The notes: generated by a model not told the origin, from the letters alone. DNA of 64,000 nucleotides from Leptodontidium sp. MPI-SDFR-AT-0119 (GCA_020726505.1 JAHLEZ010000002.1:62001-126000), one strand, 5' to 3'. Positions 45,218 to 56,589 are shown, numbered from the stretch's first letter. Made by a program: numbers and translations.

Positions 45218-47074
45218 CCTTTGCAGGACACCAGTTGTTCTCCAAAGTAGAATCCCATAGGCATGATTCGACTCGACTCGCGAGAACGCTTCACTACCAG
45301 CAGTGACTGAAGTATGTACGAATTATCCGAAGCTGTCGTGGAGTCTCCAGAGGAAAGATGGGAAAGGAGAAATGGTGGAGAGAAACAAGAAGCCCCACTA
45401 CGAAGGGGGGAACCTGTGGGATATTAAAAGCATCCATTATGATCCATTCAGATCAAGGTGGGGAGAGATAATAAGTAGGTACTGGGTAAATCCCGAGTGC
45501 ACGGTCGTGCTGAGTCGTGTTGGATATACTTTCCGGGCAGTGCCCTAGAGCATGCTTGAACTTTAAGGGCCTATGTGTACATAAAACAGCTTCCGAAGAA
45601 CTTGGTTTCGATCCTACCGAACGAGTCTTTCCGAGAGAATTTTGAGAATTTTGAGCTCGATAGACGGATTCTTGACCTCTTAAGATCAGGAATTGAAGTG
45701 AGACCGGCAGGTTAACAAACGCTTGTAAGTGCCAAAGCCCCCCCTCCCTTTTTTCGCTTGCTTTCGGCGAGCATGAAGTTACTTTGCTGAAAGTCACCCA
45801 ACCGCACTCAAAAGAAAGACTGCAGCCACCCCATTAGTTGAAGCTATCTACGTTCGATAGTATCCTGTCACATTCTCCTGAGAGACGAGTCCTTCAGATT
45901 CTATCAGTAGACGCAGCACTGACCGCCATGAGAAAACTAGGCTTCAGCCGGCTCGCTGAATGGCACTCCAGAAAGGGGCTAACCATCAACCCAGCTTATC
46001 ATACAAACGTGCACCACTTCAACATTCCCATTCATCCGCAGGTTCCGCTTCTACACGGAGACATTTCCGGCTTAACTCTCAACTCTATCACAGCGTTCTC
46101 CTCTTTTCAATTCAGATATGCCGTTATGTCAAGACACAAGAGGAGTACATACCTAGCTGTTTCCGCTACATGCAGCAACAGGTGCATGGCATCGCAGATC
46201 CCGGCGCCAATTAAAGTTCCGAAATCATCAGTGGCGTGCATGGCTAGTTGGGCCCGGCTTCCCCCCATCAGCCAATCTCGTTAGAGTTCATTCTCTAGAA
46301 ACGTTGACGGACTTCTGGGCTGCTTCAGTTGGCTGAGACTGGTCCTGACAGAATTGGCCCCTACTGTCTACGTGGCTCTGCTTACAGTATCTGGTGCGAG
46401 TCATGGGCTGTCTGTTCCTAGGCCCTCGCTAGAAATTGCTGGGGAATATTTCAGTGCATTTCTACGAATCTTCGATCTAGACGAATTCATACGATTGGCG
46501 TGCCATGGCGTTGAGAGTCGAGATCCGGGTAGTGTGTTGGCCGTTGCGTGATATCGAAGCGAAGCCTTTCTAGAGCCTCGTCTCGACGATGTGGTCAGCA
46601 TTGCCTAGTCACTTCACCCCCTTCCTCGTGTTTGGACCAGGAACTCTTTCCCATCCTTTTACGATGCGATTTTGCGGAGTACAATAGGTTCGGATCTATC
46701 AACCTGTCCAATAATATCTCACCACGAGGCACCACTGCCTACAATATCGTAAAGTCCTCCCTCCCTAAACTATGGAAAATCCCCCCCTCTTCATAATTCT
46801 TAGAGCACGAGAAGTCGAGATCGAACACTGCTCCTAGCCTCCGAAACACTTTCCCCTTCATTCCATTGTCTTCTCTTTCAAGTCCCAAGACAAGAGCTCC
46901 GCTTTCTTTGATTGGTAATAGCTAGACTTCATGACATCCAGATGACCTAACTTGGACTTCCATTTCGAACTCATCTTCCTCGATACCCATATCAAGACAT
47001 GTACAGTCAAACCTCAAAGTCTCAGATCTAAACTCTGCAATTGTCAAGACTGCAGAATTCTCGTAGCCATGGGC
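45218..47074. other. Long intergenic region, no supported gene
   Basis: 1.9 kb between the second SAT4-type gene and the HET pseudogene. A 148-codon plus frame at 45838-46284 and shorter ones have no recognisable content and start inside unrelated sequence. Could contain further decayed gene fragments that I cannot identify. Confidence 0.45.
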
Positions 47075-48358
47075 TTAGTCAGGTTCTTGCACTACCAAGC
47101 AATCGACTCTCTTCAATCCGCCACTCAACTTCACAAATCTTGAAGAAACGCATCCAAAAGGATCTTCACTAGCCAGCTTACATTGCACCTCGATGATATA
47201 AACGAAATATGGTCCTTCGCCGTTTTGATATGCGAGCGGCCATCTCACGTTTCCATCAACTGATGCCCAGGACCATGATGGTGCTTTCTGTATGATGCAG
47301 GACGGCATCTAGCTGGTTTGGCACCAACGTCAATAGACCAATGACCCCAAAGCAAGTCGTCTCGCAGACTATTCTCCCACAACCCAGCAAAATATCTCCC
47401 TCCAATCCCACCATGGAATTCCGAGAATTTCCTCGCTAGACCGGCAATGGCAGGAAGCTTGTCGGTTGGGTTGGTGAGAGAACGGGCAGAATAGTCTGTC
47501 GCGACACATTGCCACGGACTCGTGAACTCCTCAAAACTCATTTCCGCCTGTGATTCCCTTCGTGCCTCGAGTCTCATTGCACCAATACTGAACATGTGGC
47601 TTTCGGTCTCAGCCCTACATTGACATTCCCATGCAAATTGATCTCTGTTACAAATTAATACGTGGGGTGATAGGATTCTCTCCTGTAGAGTCCACACACG
47701 TCGATACAGCGGTTTATTCATTGATTGACGGAACAAATGCTTAGGTCCAACGAAGACGTCGTGGTTGAATCCGGGTTGCGATTCCGAGTGAAGCTTCAAA
47801 CAAATTTCCTGGTATGTTTTGTTCTCCTTATCCAGGATCTCTTCGTGGACATTTGATGCACTCGCAGCAGCAATCGTCAGGTACGCTCCACCATACACTT
47901 CTGTCATCTTCGACGACTCTGTTGCCCAATCGGCCTTGGCTAACTCATCATACCCTTGCAGTATACAGAGGGAGTCGATCCAAAGGAACGGACTCCCAGC
48001 TGCCGAGTCATTTTTACTACATCTTGAAACGTACGGGGGAGCTCGCTCATTGGAATGCCACGTTTTCGATCCTCTAAGTTCGAGCTCGTCGTTGTTGTGA
48101 ATGGTGTATCTGTCTGTGAGCCCCAACAATAGCTAAGAGCAATGCATCTCGTGTCATGGACTTCGCTTAGGATCTTTGGGATGAGTTAGTGACGATGAGA
48201 ATTGGATCTTTGAACCCATCTGGAGGTCCGATATCGATCATTCGTATGGGAAGTTTGCCGATACCTTCGTCGCCCCAGCCGCATCTTGAAATCTTACACT
48301 TCGCGAGCCAAGATTCGATCATTTGGAAGACTCCGTCTGAATCAGCTGTGTCATGCAC
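47075..48358 (-). pseudogene. HET-domain pseudogene, 5'-truncated with three frame breaks
   Basis: HET homology runs through three reading frames. Frame one (48358-48167) covers the WLAKC region up to a TAA; frame two (about 48169-47990) covers CIALSYCWGS and the FQDV block; frame three (about 47990-47290) covers FLWIDSLCILQ, RVWTLQERILSP and the downstream region; and a return to another frame (47308-47075) covers APSWSWASVDG. The breaks lie near 48167, 47990 and 47290, and each behaves as a one-base loss or two-base gain. There is no ATG at the 5' end and the open frame ends only 80 bp from the stop of the next gene, so the 5' end is missing as well. The piece ends early at 47075. No intron can explain the breaks: the one candidate is only about 20 nt long. 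Confidence 0.85.
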
Positions 48359-48437
48359 TTTCTTGTGAGCAAAGAGATCAGGGAGGGGAGCTGACGACTA
48401 AAAACTGAATGCCGAGACCATCCGTTTAAGATACAAC

Positions 48438-51041
48438 TTAGAGAATATTGAAATCCTGGAATGTCGCAACTCCCCCGGACAGCCTAACGGAATATGGCTT
48501 TCCATCTCCGTCAACTGAAACCTTGTCTGAACTCAACTGGGTATCTTCAGTGTAAATTATCAGTTCTCCATCCATAATACCGTGGACATAGCAATCCCCC
48601 ACCAGTTTCCAATCATCCCCCAACTTCCTCAAAATGAATGGCGTACCGAAGCCATCAAACATGACCACCACATCGCCATGCTCCGTATCGTAACTGGTGG
48701 TAGCCATATAGCCCCCCTTCGTTACGCAGAACCTCCGTCCCTTGTGCGCTTCCTTAACAGCAACTTCAAACGGCCACGATTGTGTCCGAAGCTTCTCCTT
48801 TTCCTCATCCTCAAAATCCCAGACCCAATGAAAGATGCCAGAGATATACACATGTTCCAGTGGCGTGTCTTCCTCTCTATCATGCCCATAGAGTTTCTCG
48901 AAAGCTTCGAAGCTTTCTAGAAACGACGGATCAGCTTTGGTTCTTTGTTTCCGCCAGGAGCAATCCATCGCGAGAGTCTTGGCCATGGCAGCCTCAACCC
49001 CTTCCGTAGCGTCGAACTTGGTGCAAAACATTCCGGAAACCGTCTTGGCCATTTGTCGGATGAGACAAACGGCATCTTCGTCGCCGAAAGGTGGGAATTG
49101 CTTTTCAGGTTGCTTCTTGAATGGAGCGAATTTCTCCTGCGCTTTATCGAGAGAATGATAGCGCCAAGCCATGCCAGCAACGGCGATTTTGTCCAGGATG
49201 ACGCCTCGCACGATTATTCTGTTTGGATCTGTCGCTGATACTGAGATCGATGGGATAGAGGAGCCAGAGCAATTGTAGAGTTCGGAATGCATTATTGACC
49301 TGGATTGATAGGTCCAGTCAGGTACCCATGATGGAAGACCAGGGAGCTTTTGGTCGATGCCCGCATGCTTGAGAAGATCTGTTCCGCGTCCGGCTCGAAT
49401 GAATTTAGTTGCGATATCTCGATAGAGAATTGCTGTGTTGTTGGCTTCCGAGTAGTCCGGCGTTACTGATCTCGCGATAATGCCTTCTCGAGCAAGACCA
49501 AGTAGTGAATAGATCTTGTCCCTAGGATCGGTCGCTTGATTGACTCTCGAGAGAATGAGGAGATTGAGAAGGTCGGACTTCGCCTGTAGCTTTTCGGTAC
49601 CGTTGCCGTCATCACTGCTTGTCATCTCGGCCGCAGTATCATCATTGTCTGCTGCGGGGATGGTCTGTTTGGGATGCTTGACATCTCTCAACTCCTTCAT
49701 ACCACTAACCGGACTCAGATGCAAGATGCGTGAGTACTCATCCGCCAGCGGTCCATGCTTGAGGATCTCAGGCGTATCGCGTCTCTTCGCAAGATCCCAG
49801 AAGTGCATCACGAAATCCAGACTGCAGGCCGCGTCGCCAACCAAGAGAATGACTTTCTTCCCAAGCACGGCTTCTTGCAGCACCCAACTTCGATAAAACC
49901 AATCGTCGTTCCAGAATTGAAATAGCCGGACCCATATCTTTATGTCTTCTCTTGTGTCGTTTGGAAGTCCCTTTTTCTTCCACTCGTCGTCGCCTTTGAG
50001 TGAGAAGTCATCCTCAAGAGACCATATTCTAGATAGGTAGTTCATAAGGCTGATGGCGGGTTGAGATGAAGCAGGGCGCCCACCTTCTTCCCCCACCACC
50101 ATTCCATCTTTCCTTTCTTCCCCCACACTTGCGTTTTGGTGCTTGGGCAAATCGGTCTCTAGGTGAAGATCTTGCACTCCAAGTGTATCATCATGATCCA
50201 AAATTGTCATCGACGTTCCCATAGTACGACTTTCACGACTCTTCGGTTCAAACTCATACTCATAGTGGCCTGTGTGTGCAATCACCAGCGCAGCTTGATC
50301 GTACACATCTCCCATCATAGCAACCTGATGTCCGCGTTCAATCACGTCCTCCTGATTTATGCAGATTCCGTCTGCCCAAAGCCAGTCGTCGGGGTATCTT
50401 CTGAAAGATACTTCGATAGCTCTGAATAAATTCTGCGTGATCATGATCGTGCCATCACGGCAAGGCAGACACATGATTTTGTCAGGCTTGCCCCAAACGT
50501 AAGAAAGTGCCAGGAACCGAGGAGCTTCGCTCAAATCGAATATCTGCAGATCCAGACTGGTGACTACACCATTATCGTTCGCCTGACTGAGACGTAGCAA
50601 CCTAATCTGTTTCCTGGTGGGATCAAGCGGCTCGTATGTGTACACCTCATCTGGAATGTTGAGATGGACAGCTAGCTTCCGGGTTGAAGGCAGCGAAAAG
50701 CCTCCATCCTTCATTTCGTTCAGATTATCCATTTCGCCGAGGTATTCAAATCTCGACTCTGGAATGCGATCCCTTTCGGCATCAAAAGGCGACGAGCGAA
50801 TCTTAACCTCATTTGGATCCAGCCCAGCCAGCCGCGCAAGATGTACTTTGAGGGGATCTGTGTTGCCCCCAGCCAACGAGTCAAGGGCTATCTGGAAATC
50901 CAGGCCGTTTCCTATACCATCCAATTTGTCGTTTGGAAATATGACTCTCTCGCCGTCCGATATAGGCCTGTGCCCTTGACTCTCTGAATCGATTTCGTCT
51001 CCAGTGGGGGCGATGGATTTGTGGCCCGGTTCGGTAGGCAT
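48438..51041 (-). CDS. HET-domain protein (HET-6 type), intact
   Basis: Single-exon protein of 867 residues from ATG 51041; the frame is open further upstream but with no ATG. The HET domain begins near residue 170 with FLALSYVWGKPDK, then WLWADGICINQEDVIERGHQVAMM, and after an unusually long acidic insert the RSWVLQEAVLGKKVILLVGD block. The ATDPRDKIYSLLGLA motif and PDYSEANN block follow, as in het-6 type proteins, then PSWVPDWTY and a long C-terminal region ending with GDVVVMFDGFGTPFILRK, the RRF/GD-P type tail module common in this family. HET-6 proteins act in vegetative incompatibility. It lies head-to-tail with the HET pseudogene on the same strand, and the 5' end faces the hAT insertion 400-570 bp away. 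Confidence 0.9.
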   Translation of the reverse strand: MPTEPGHKSIAPTGDEIDSESQGHRPISDGERVIFPNDKLDGIGNGLDFQIALDSLAGGNTDPLKVHLARLAGLDPNEVKIRSSPFDAERDRIPESRFEYLGEMDNLNEMKDGGFSLPSTRKLAVHLNIPDEVYTYEPLDPTRKQIRLLRLSQANDNGVVTSLDLQIFDLSEAPRFLALSYVWGKPDKIMCLPCRDGTIMITQNLFRAIEVSFRRYPDDWLWADGICINQEDVIERGHQVAMMGDVYDQAALVIAHTGHYEYEFEPKSRESRTMGTSMTILDHDDTLGVQDLHLETDLPKHQNASVGEERKDGMVVGEEGGRPASSQPAISLMNYLSRIWSLEDDFSLKGDDEWKKKGLPNDTREDIKIWVRLFQFWNDDWFYRSWVLQEAVLGKKVILLVGDAACSLDFVMHFWDLAKRRDTPEILKHGPLADEYSRILHLSPVSGMKELRDVKHPKQTIPAADNDDTAAEMTSSDDGNGTEKLQAKSDLLNLLILSRVNQATDPRDKIYSLLGLAREGIIARSVTPDYSEANNTAILYRDIATKFIRAGRGTDLLKHAGIDQKLPGLPSWVPDWTYQSRSIMHSELYNCSGSSIPSISVSATDPNRIIVRGVILDKIAVAGMAWRYHSLDKAQEKFAPFKKQPEKQFPPFGDEDAVCLIRQMAKTVSGMFCTKFDATEGVEAAMAKTLAMDCSWRKQRTKADPSFLESFEAFEKLYGHDREEDTPLEHVYISGIFHWVWDFEDEEKEKLRTQSWPFEVAVKEAHKGRRFCVTKGGYMATTSYDTEHGDVVVMFDGFGTPFILRKLGDDWKLVGDCYVHGIMDGELIIYTEDTQLSSDKVSVDGDGKPYSVRLSGGVATFQDFNIL

Positions 51042-51461
51042 GATGGGTAGCGATGACTTGACTCTGGCTTCATGAAATGTAAAAAGGAGCTGCTCTGGAA
51101 TGATTCTGAAAGTCGACTTATAGCCTCGCTGCACGCCGCAGCAATCGGCATAGCCACGTATTGTTGTTGCTGTGCCGGAAATAGTGGGGCAGATGACTTG
51201 TTGTGCCAAGACTCGCGAAATTTACCGACTTTCAGGGGTAGACAAAAATACAAAATCTGACTTACCGAGATACACACAATAACATGACTAGAAAGACAGT
51301 CCGCCATCAATACCTTGACCTTGAAGCCATGGACGCCGTGTTGAGGCCCCTTCAAAATGTACAATCCACCAGATTGAATCCGAATAGCGGTGGAGCTTGA
51401 GTAATTCATTTCCAAATCAAAGGCCGATCAAATTATCATCCATTATTTAGCAACCTCTCTC
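51042..51461. other. Upstream region of the HET-6-type gene
   Basis: Contains the presumed promoter and 5' leader of the HET gene. A GTAAGT donor near 51266 and an acceptor near 51195 on the minus strand suggest a leader intron, but no frame connects it to the HET start. Confidence 0.4.
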
Positions 51462-51610
51462 CTAATCTATAACACCCTCAACTCCGTCCACCGCACTCCC
51501 CATCTCTATCTTCACGCCCATACTCTCCTCCAGACATACCTCCATCAAGCCTCTCTCTCGTCCTTCCGCAGGCACTTCATCCTGGCCATCCTCCCTGTTC
51601 ATCCCCAGCC
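51462..51610 (-). pseudogene. 3' end of a host coding exon split by the hAT insertion
   Basis: On the minus strand an acidic frame runs up to the left side of the transposon and ends at TAG 51462-51464. If one target duplication and the element are removed, it continues without a break into the frame at 54384-54481. The product part (rich in Glu, Met and Gly) matches no family I know. Lack of stops across both pieces and a preserved frame across the empty site support a real coding exon, but the stretch is short. Confidence 0.5.
51603..51610. repeat. Left 8 bp target-site duplication (TCCCCAGC)
   Basis: Directly precedes the left terminal repeat; the identical octamer follows the right terminal repeat at 54384-54391. 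Eight-base duplications are the hallmark of hAT elements. Confidence 0.95.
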
Positions 51611-51630
51611 AGTGTGGGGGACAATATGAA
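51611..51630 (+). repeat. Left terminal inverted repeat of hAT element
   Basis: CAGTGTGGGGGACAATATGA, perfectly complementary to 54364-54383. The CAGTG start is typical of hAT termini. Confidence 0.95.
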
Positions 51631-52919
51631 CCAATATATATTGGCCCAATATGGAGGTCAACGATATAATTGCGATATAAGGCCTCTTGTATCGTATTAA
51701 CCGTATCGTTAGAGCTCTATATTGTATTGTTAGACTAATATATCGCGATATAACTAATATACACTCAAATTATAGCCTCCGCGCCGCCTAAATCGTCTCC
51801 TGTGTCTACTAAATCGTCTTCGTCTTCCACGTCGTCGTCAATAGCGATCTCTACCCCTAGCCACGATTTTAAGTACTTAATGGCCTGTAAAGTTCTTACT
51901 ATAACTTTACTGCGTCGATTATTAACTATTAGTTTAGCGCTAGACTAGAGGCGTTTAGGGTCTATTAATATAGCAAGAATCGACAGCAAATCTATAGCTA
52001 TTTTCGAGAGATAAGGGAAGTAGCGTTATTAAGTAGGCTCTATTTACTACTTATAATTATACTTGACTCCGTGGACTACTAGAGCGATATAATATTGTGT
52101 ATATTCGTCCTCAATCTCTTTAGAATCTTGATTTAGTTACTACAAGAACTCGTTTAGGGGTCGCTGATTTTATAAAGGAAGAGACGTTGTCGTAGTATTT
52201 GTCGTAAGTGTTATAAGCTTATATTTCTTCTCTTATATCTCTTTAACTACAGCCTTCGCTAGAGCCACTTATTTTAGCTCCTAGTGCTTCTCGATATGCC
52301 TCCACTTGCGGCTAGGGTGTAAAACTAAGGCTACTGCGTAGACTAGTGTTTTATCGAAGAGGTTATAGTATTTGTTTATCTTTTTCTATCTTAAACGAAA
52401 TATTAGGCTAAATATAAGGTCGTCTTTAAAGTTAAATTGGCCCTGCTCGAACTGCGCGAGTATATAATTAGTGTATAGAAGAGTGAGGTCGAGAGTCGAA
52501 TTACGCGATTCGCAAGCTTTAGTAGACATAGAGAGCTTCTCTAAAAACTCCTTAATAATACGAATAGTACTCTATTCGTCGTTAGTGAGCCTGTCGTAGA
52601 CTACTTTAATATCTTCTTACGTATTAAGATAATCTTTAATAAGGTCTCGTAGATTTTAAGCTACTTGTAACATTAAAAACTAACTATTTTATTACGTTGT
52701 ATTGTCTCGGGGAATGCGTTGATTAGTCGATTCAAGGAAGTGTCGAAGGCGCTAAGTATTATAGTTTACTTAAATCTAAGAAGTATTAGTATTAGATTAA
52801 AAGAAGATATTAAAATTTAGTGTAAACTCACTATAAAGTTATATAATTTGCCTAAAGGTCCCTTGTTACGTTACTACTTAATTTTGTCTAAGGTGACTAT
52901 ATAAATAGAAGTCTTAATA

Positions 52920-53206
52920 TCTTCGTCGATAGTCTCTTAATTAGTAACAAATAAGAACGATTTAATAGCGAGGTTAATTATATAGCCTTAATAGCGAATT
53001 CGATAGTGAGCCGCGTCGTATATTACCTTAGATTCTCTCTGTAATAGTGTGGCTAGTATAGTTATTATAGTGTCGTTGTTAGGAGTATTATTTATAATAA
53101 AATAGCCTAGAATCTTCTTAATTTTATACTCGTAGATAACGTTAAAAACCTCCTGTGTAAGCTCGATTCCAGTATACCCGTCCAGCTCTTTGAGGGCTAA
53201 AACCAC
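52920..53206 (-). pseudogene. hAT transposase remnant
   Basis: The longest open piece (53206-52988) contains the hAT pattern T-G-x-E...KILGYFIINNTPNNDT, matching the LGYF-x-x-DNASNNDT block of fungal hAT transposases. It is followed by RIRY-stop-GYIINLAIKSFLF, where other elements read R-x-RC-x-GHIINLAxKSFLF. The stop (52988-52990) and the Cys-to-Tyr change fit C-to-T decay. A second stop follows within about 20 codons. The rest of the transposase is too degraded for me to place domains. Confidence 0.85.
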
Positions 53207-54363
53207 GCTGTGAAGCTCTCTGAATTCGTCGATAAATTAGGCGGTAATACCGAGTATAAAGAAGCTATTTAGGGAAGTCTAGAGGTCGCAGGAGATATGG
53301 ATTTTAGAGAGAGCCTTTTATAAAAGAGGTAAGACTATATTTAGCTTTAAACTATTATACTAACATATAATCTAAAGGCGAATAGTAAAGTAGTCCTTAG
53401 CTATTAATTCTTTAGCGTTAGCGTTTAGATACTTGATAAACGCGCGGAATTCGGTATTCTCGATTATACGAAAGGAGAAGTTATAAGAGACAAGACACCG
53501 CGTCTAGAGAGCTTTAAGTTAGTCTTAATTAACTGTTTTTGTATTTGGCCGACGTCGCTTTTGAGCATTAGCTACTACTTGTGCGAAAGTAGTCTCTAGA
53601 GAGACCTTAATATTCTGAGCCTTTATAGTACGTGGAGAGTCGCGTGTTAATTAGTAAAAGGTTTTAAAGTGACCTCTTAGACCGCTAGTGCTCCTAGAGA
53701 GCGTATATGCCTTCTCATAGTATCGACAGCGCTACTCTGGCTTTCTAGTATATTCGTTGAAGTATATAGTCTATAGATCTTCGTTTAGTATATATCGAAA
53801 GATCTAAGACTGTCTAGATGCTCGTTTTACGCGGGGAAGAGGCTCTAATTAAGGTGTTCTTTAAGATAAGGGTATTAGAGAAGGAGAAGGCTTTATAGTT
53901 ACTAAAGGGTTCGTAGGAGGCTCTAGAGGTGCGCTATTACTATTAATAACGACAGCTTTAGTTATTAACTAAGTAATAATAATACGTGCGAAAGATAATA
54001 CCTTTTGGCACTTTAGTATAAGTGGAAGTATTATTAATTGTTAATTAATCGTTCAAAAGAGGCTAATAACGATAGAATTAAAGGGAAGAGAGGTAGGACA
54101 AATTAAGGTTTAGAAGACTGACTATTCTAGCTAATCGGAGGTCGTATTTAGTTCTACTGAGCTAATTAGAAGGCTTATAGCCTCACTTACTTAAACCTAG
54201 CTTTAGATCTAGAACACTAAACTTCACACTAAAATATTAACGATATATCGTTATATCACGATATATTGGCTATATTAGTATATTGCTAGAGCCTCATATC
54301 GTATCGACCGTAATATGACTTTCTCTATATTATATTAATATATCGCGATAATATAATATATCG

Positions 54364-54383
54364 TCATATTGTCCCCCACACTG
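54364..54383 (-). repeat. Right terminal inverted repeat of hAT element
   Basis: Exact reverse complement of 51611-51630. Confidence 0.95.
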
Positions 54384-54391
54384 TCCCCAGC
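54384..54391. repeat. Right 8 bp target-site duplication (TCCCCAGC)
   Basis: Identical to 51603-51610; follows the right terminal repeat with no extra base. Confidence 0.95.
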
Positions 54392-54481
54392 GCCTCTATC
54401 ATCGCCTCCAAGCTTCTTTCAAGTACAAAACACACCTTAGATGTATTCAGCACGGCGCTTGTTGCATGCTTATCCGTAGAT
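54384..54481 (-). pseudogene. 5' part of the host coding exon split by the hAT insertion
   Basis: Minus-strand frame beginning after a good acceptor (GTTAAC branch site, TTTCAG at 54482-54484) and running into the transposon. Joined to 51610-51462 through one copy of the octamer, the frame stays open to a TAG. Family unknown. Confidence 0.45.
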
Positions 54482-56589
54482 CTGAAATTTGGTTAACTAC
54501 CTCGATCTGGCGCGATGAGGGGACTGGTATTGGTCCTCCTCCAGTGGGAATTGGCCGGCGTGGATTTTGGGGATAAGGCAACCAATTGCGCTGCAATGCT
54601 ATTTTGATTCCTACATCGTCGGAAGACAGATGATTCCGAACTATGGACAGGGCTCATATGAGGATTTCGATCTTTGATGCTGAAGATGCAGTTGGCGAAG
54701 GCGTAGATACTCGACAGGATGTTTTTTTGTTCGGTTGCGTAGACGGCTTTGCTGCTTCAAAATGTACAGGGCTTTTGGGGTACTGTGATCTGTTTCGCTC
54801 TTTACAGTTGAGGTAATCGTTGGCGCTGTTGTTTTCAAGATAGGAAAGAAAATTCTGCAGGTTCAATAGAGTGAGATTGAGGTGCATCCTCTATGATTAA
54901 GGCAAGCTTGCCTTCTCGTCATCCGCATGGACAGAAAGCACATACCTCGATATGACTTCCCCCTTCGAAAGTCATAGATTTGAAGATGTTCTGTACAAGT
55001 TTGATGTCCTAGAACGGTAGCGTCAGAAATAACCTCCATGATTCTGAGAAGTCAACTCTCTAGTAGGTCAATCAAGGCGCAATATCAAACAGCCCCCCAA
55101 GCGGCACACTCCTCTTGTCCACTAGTCCGTTTCGTTCGTTCTCTTCTCTCATTTTCGCCAAGTTCTTGGCATACTGTCTCCTCTTGGCTTTCCGCTGCTT
55201 CCCCGCGATGGTAGCTATGTTCCTCCACATACTCGTCATAAGGTTCCTCGTCCTTGTCAAATGATGCTGCTTATATTGAATCGATCTGAAAGAAAAGACT
55301 GTGCATGCCCGTGCTGAGAAGAAACTCAATTCCGTCCATATGAGCGAGAACATGAGCAAGAGGAATGATGAACAACGAGCTATTACTGGTTCCCTTCTTC
55401 ACGTTGGGGCAATATCATATTAATCTCCTACAGTTACGAAGAAACAAACTAACCTTCGTCGCTAATCTACTCTACTGAAGCTTAACCTTCCACACATCAT
55501 GTCGGCGCTTCCACTAATGTAACGCCGCTAACCTGGTTCAGCACCCCTCAGGCATGAAGTCGGCCCGTGCGTAACGAAAGACCACCACGACTGTCGGTTT
55601 GCTTACGAAAGCGTTGTGTTTGGGTCGGGAGAGTGATTGCATTGCCGTTGTTTTCGAAGGCTTAGTATGAAGTTGAGCACCCCCTAGTAGATTAGATTCC
55701 GGTGCTGCAGCTGTGAGCCAGTAGATCATCTTCGCTGGTGAGAGGCATTTATGCCCAACCCTCGTGTTCTTAGGTACAGGTGGGGTCAGGTCACCCAACG
55801 CTCCTCCTGTCCTTTGAAAATCCTCTCTTCTGTGTTCCCCCTTCGGTCATGACAATATCAGCCTCGGAGCACTACCTATCTATCGGATTCTCTGTTAGGT
55901 AGAACCTCCCGTCGAACTATGCCACCGGCCGCTCCACGAATTATTCTTTCTCAGACTCGTGAACGGGCAGACCAGTCCGACTTACTCCCACGAGCATTCC
56001 CGACGACGATAGATGTCTCAAAACAACAAAATAACGCCGACGACTCCTGCATTGGGGCTGCACCAACTTGCGTTTTCCGAAGCTGACGATTCATCCATTC
56101 ATTCATTCATAATGGTCCGTCCTTACACTACCCTGTGAGTAATGGGACTTTTCTGACAGCCTCTCTAGTCCTTCGACGTGCACGCTCTCACGAAGGACGC
56201 TCTCTTTTCAGCGACGCCGACAATACCCCGACTACGGTTGAAGGATCAGGGCAGATGGTGTACTGGCGGGATTGTTTCATTCTAGTCTACAAGACTGGCC
56301 ACACGGATAAGCCCGTAGAGGAGCACAGCAAATGCGATGGCGAAGGTTTGGTGCAGAAGGGTATCAGCCTCTGGTTCGGCGGCAGGAATGGACAGGTGAA
56401 GGAAGGAGTATAGCACGATCTCTTGGTAAGTGAAGTAAGAGATATGTGTGTTTTTTACTCTCTTTTTCTTGCGGCCCTGTGAAAGTGGAGGAAGATTTGT
56501 GGAAAAGGCTGGGGCAAGGCTCATTATGGGCTGATTCCAAGTGTTGGTTAACATTTTACCGCGGCTAATCGGTGAATGCATCACAATTA
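54482..56589. other. Region with possible decayed or multi-exon minus-strand coding pieces
   Basis: Minus-strand open pieces at about 54654-54887, 54962-55015 and 55072-55359 have good nearby splice signals (for example GTATGT at 54948 and an acceptor near 54894) and protein-like composition, such as DIKLVQNIFKSMTFEGG and LAKMREENERNGLVDKR. They could be upstream exons of the gene hit by the transposon, but I could not join them into one frame and recognise no family. 55400-56589 shows nothing supportable apart from a CATT run at 56096-56110. Confidence 0.3.
56096..56110. repeat. Short (CATT)n run
   Basis: Nearly four CATT units in the intergenic region, same unit as at 34307-34333. Confidence 0.8.

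Larger units (their letters stand above)
51611..54383 (-). mobile_element. Decayed hAT-family DNA transposon, 2773 bp, complete ends
   Basis: Bounded by perfect 20 bp inverted repeats and an 8 bp target duplication. The interior is far more AT-rich than the flanks and crowded with TA dinucleotides and stop codons, the pattern expected of RIP. Copies of TATCGCGATA-like palindromes lie near both ends (51727-51760; 54240-54360) and may be transposase-binding subterminal repeats. Remains of a minus-strand transposase are readable in the middle; an acidic Asp/Glu-rich terminus is readable near 51780-51840. The element cannot code for an active transposase, but its ends look recent or well preserved, so it might be moved by a transposase from elsewhere. 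Confidence 0.95.

Noticed and set aside
45838..46284. 148-codon plus-strand open frame
   Set aside because: No recognisable composition or motif, and overlapping frames of similar length occur there.
50912..51415. Minus-strand 167-codon frame overlapping the 5' end of the HET-6-type gene
   Set aside because: It shares DNA with the HET start in another frame, and splicing its first part to the HET frame fails by phase. More likely a 5' leader with chance coding potential.
51611..54383. AT-rich region as a centromere fragment or mitochondrial insert
   Set aside because: Perfect terminal repeats, an 8 bp target duplication and hAT motifs explain it as one transposon.
56112..56413. ATG followed by a GTGAGT donor and an open frame at 56135-56413
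   Set aside because: The acceptor at 56168 leads to an early stop in the required phase, so no multi-exon gene could be built.
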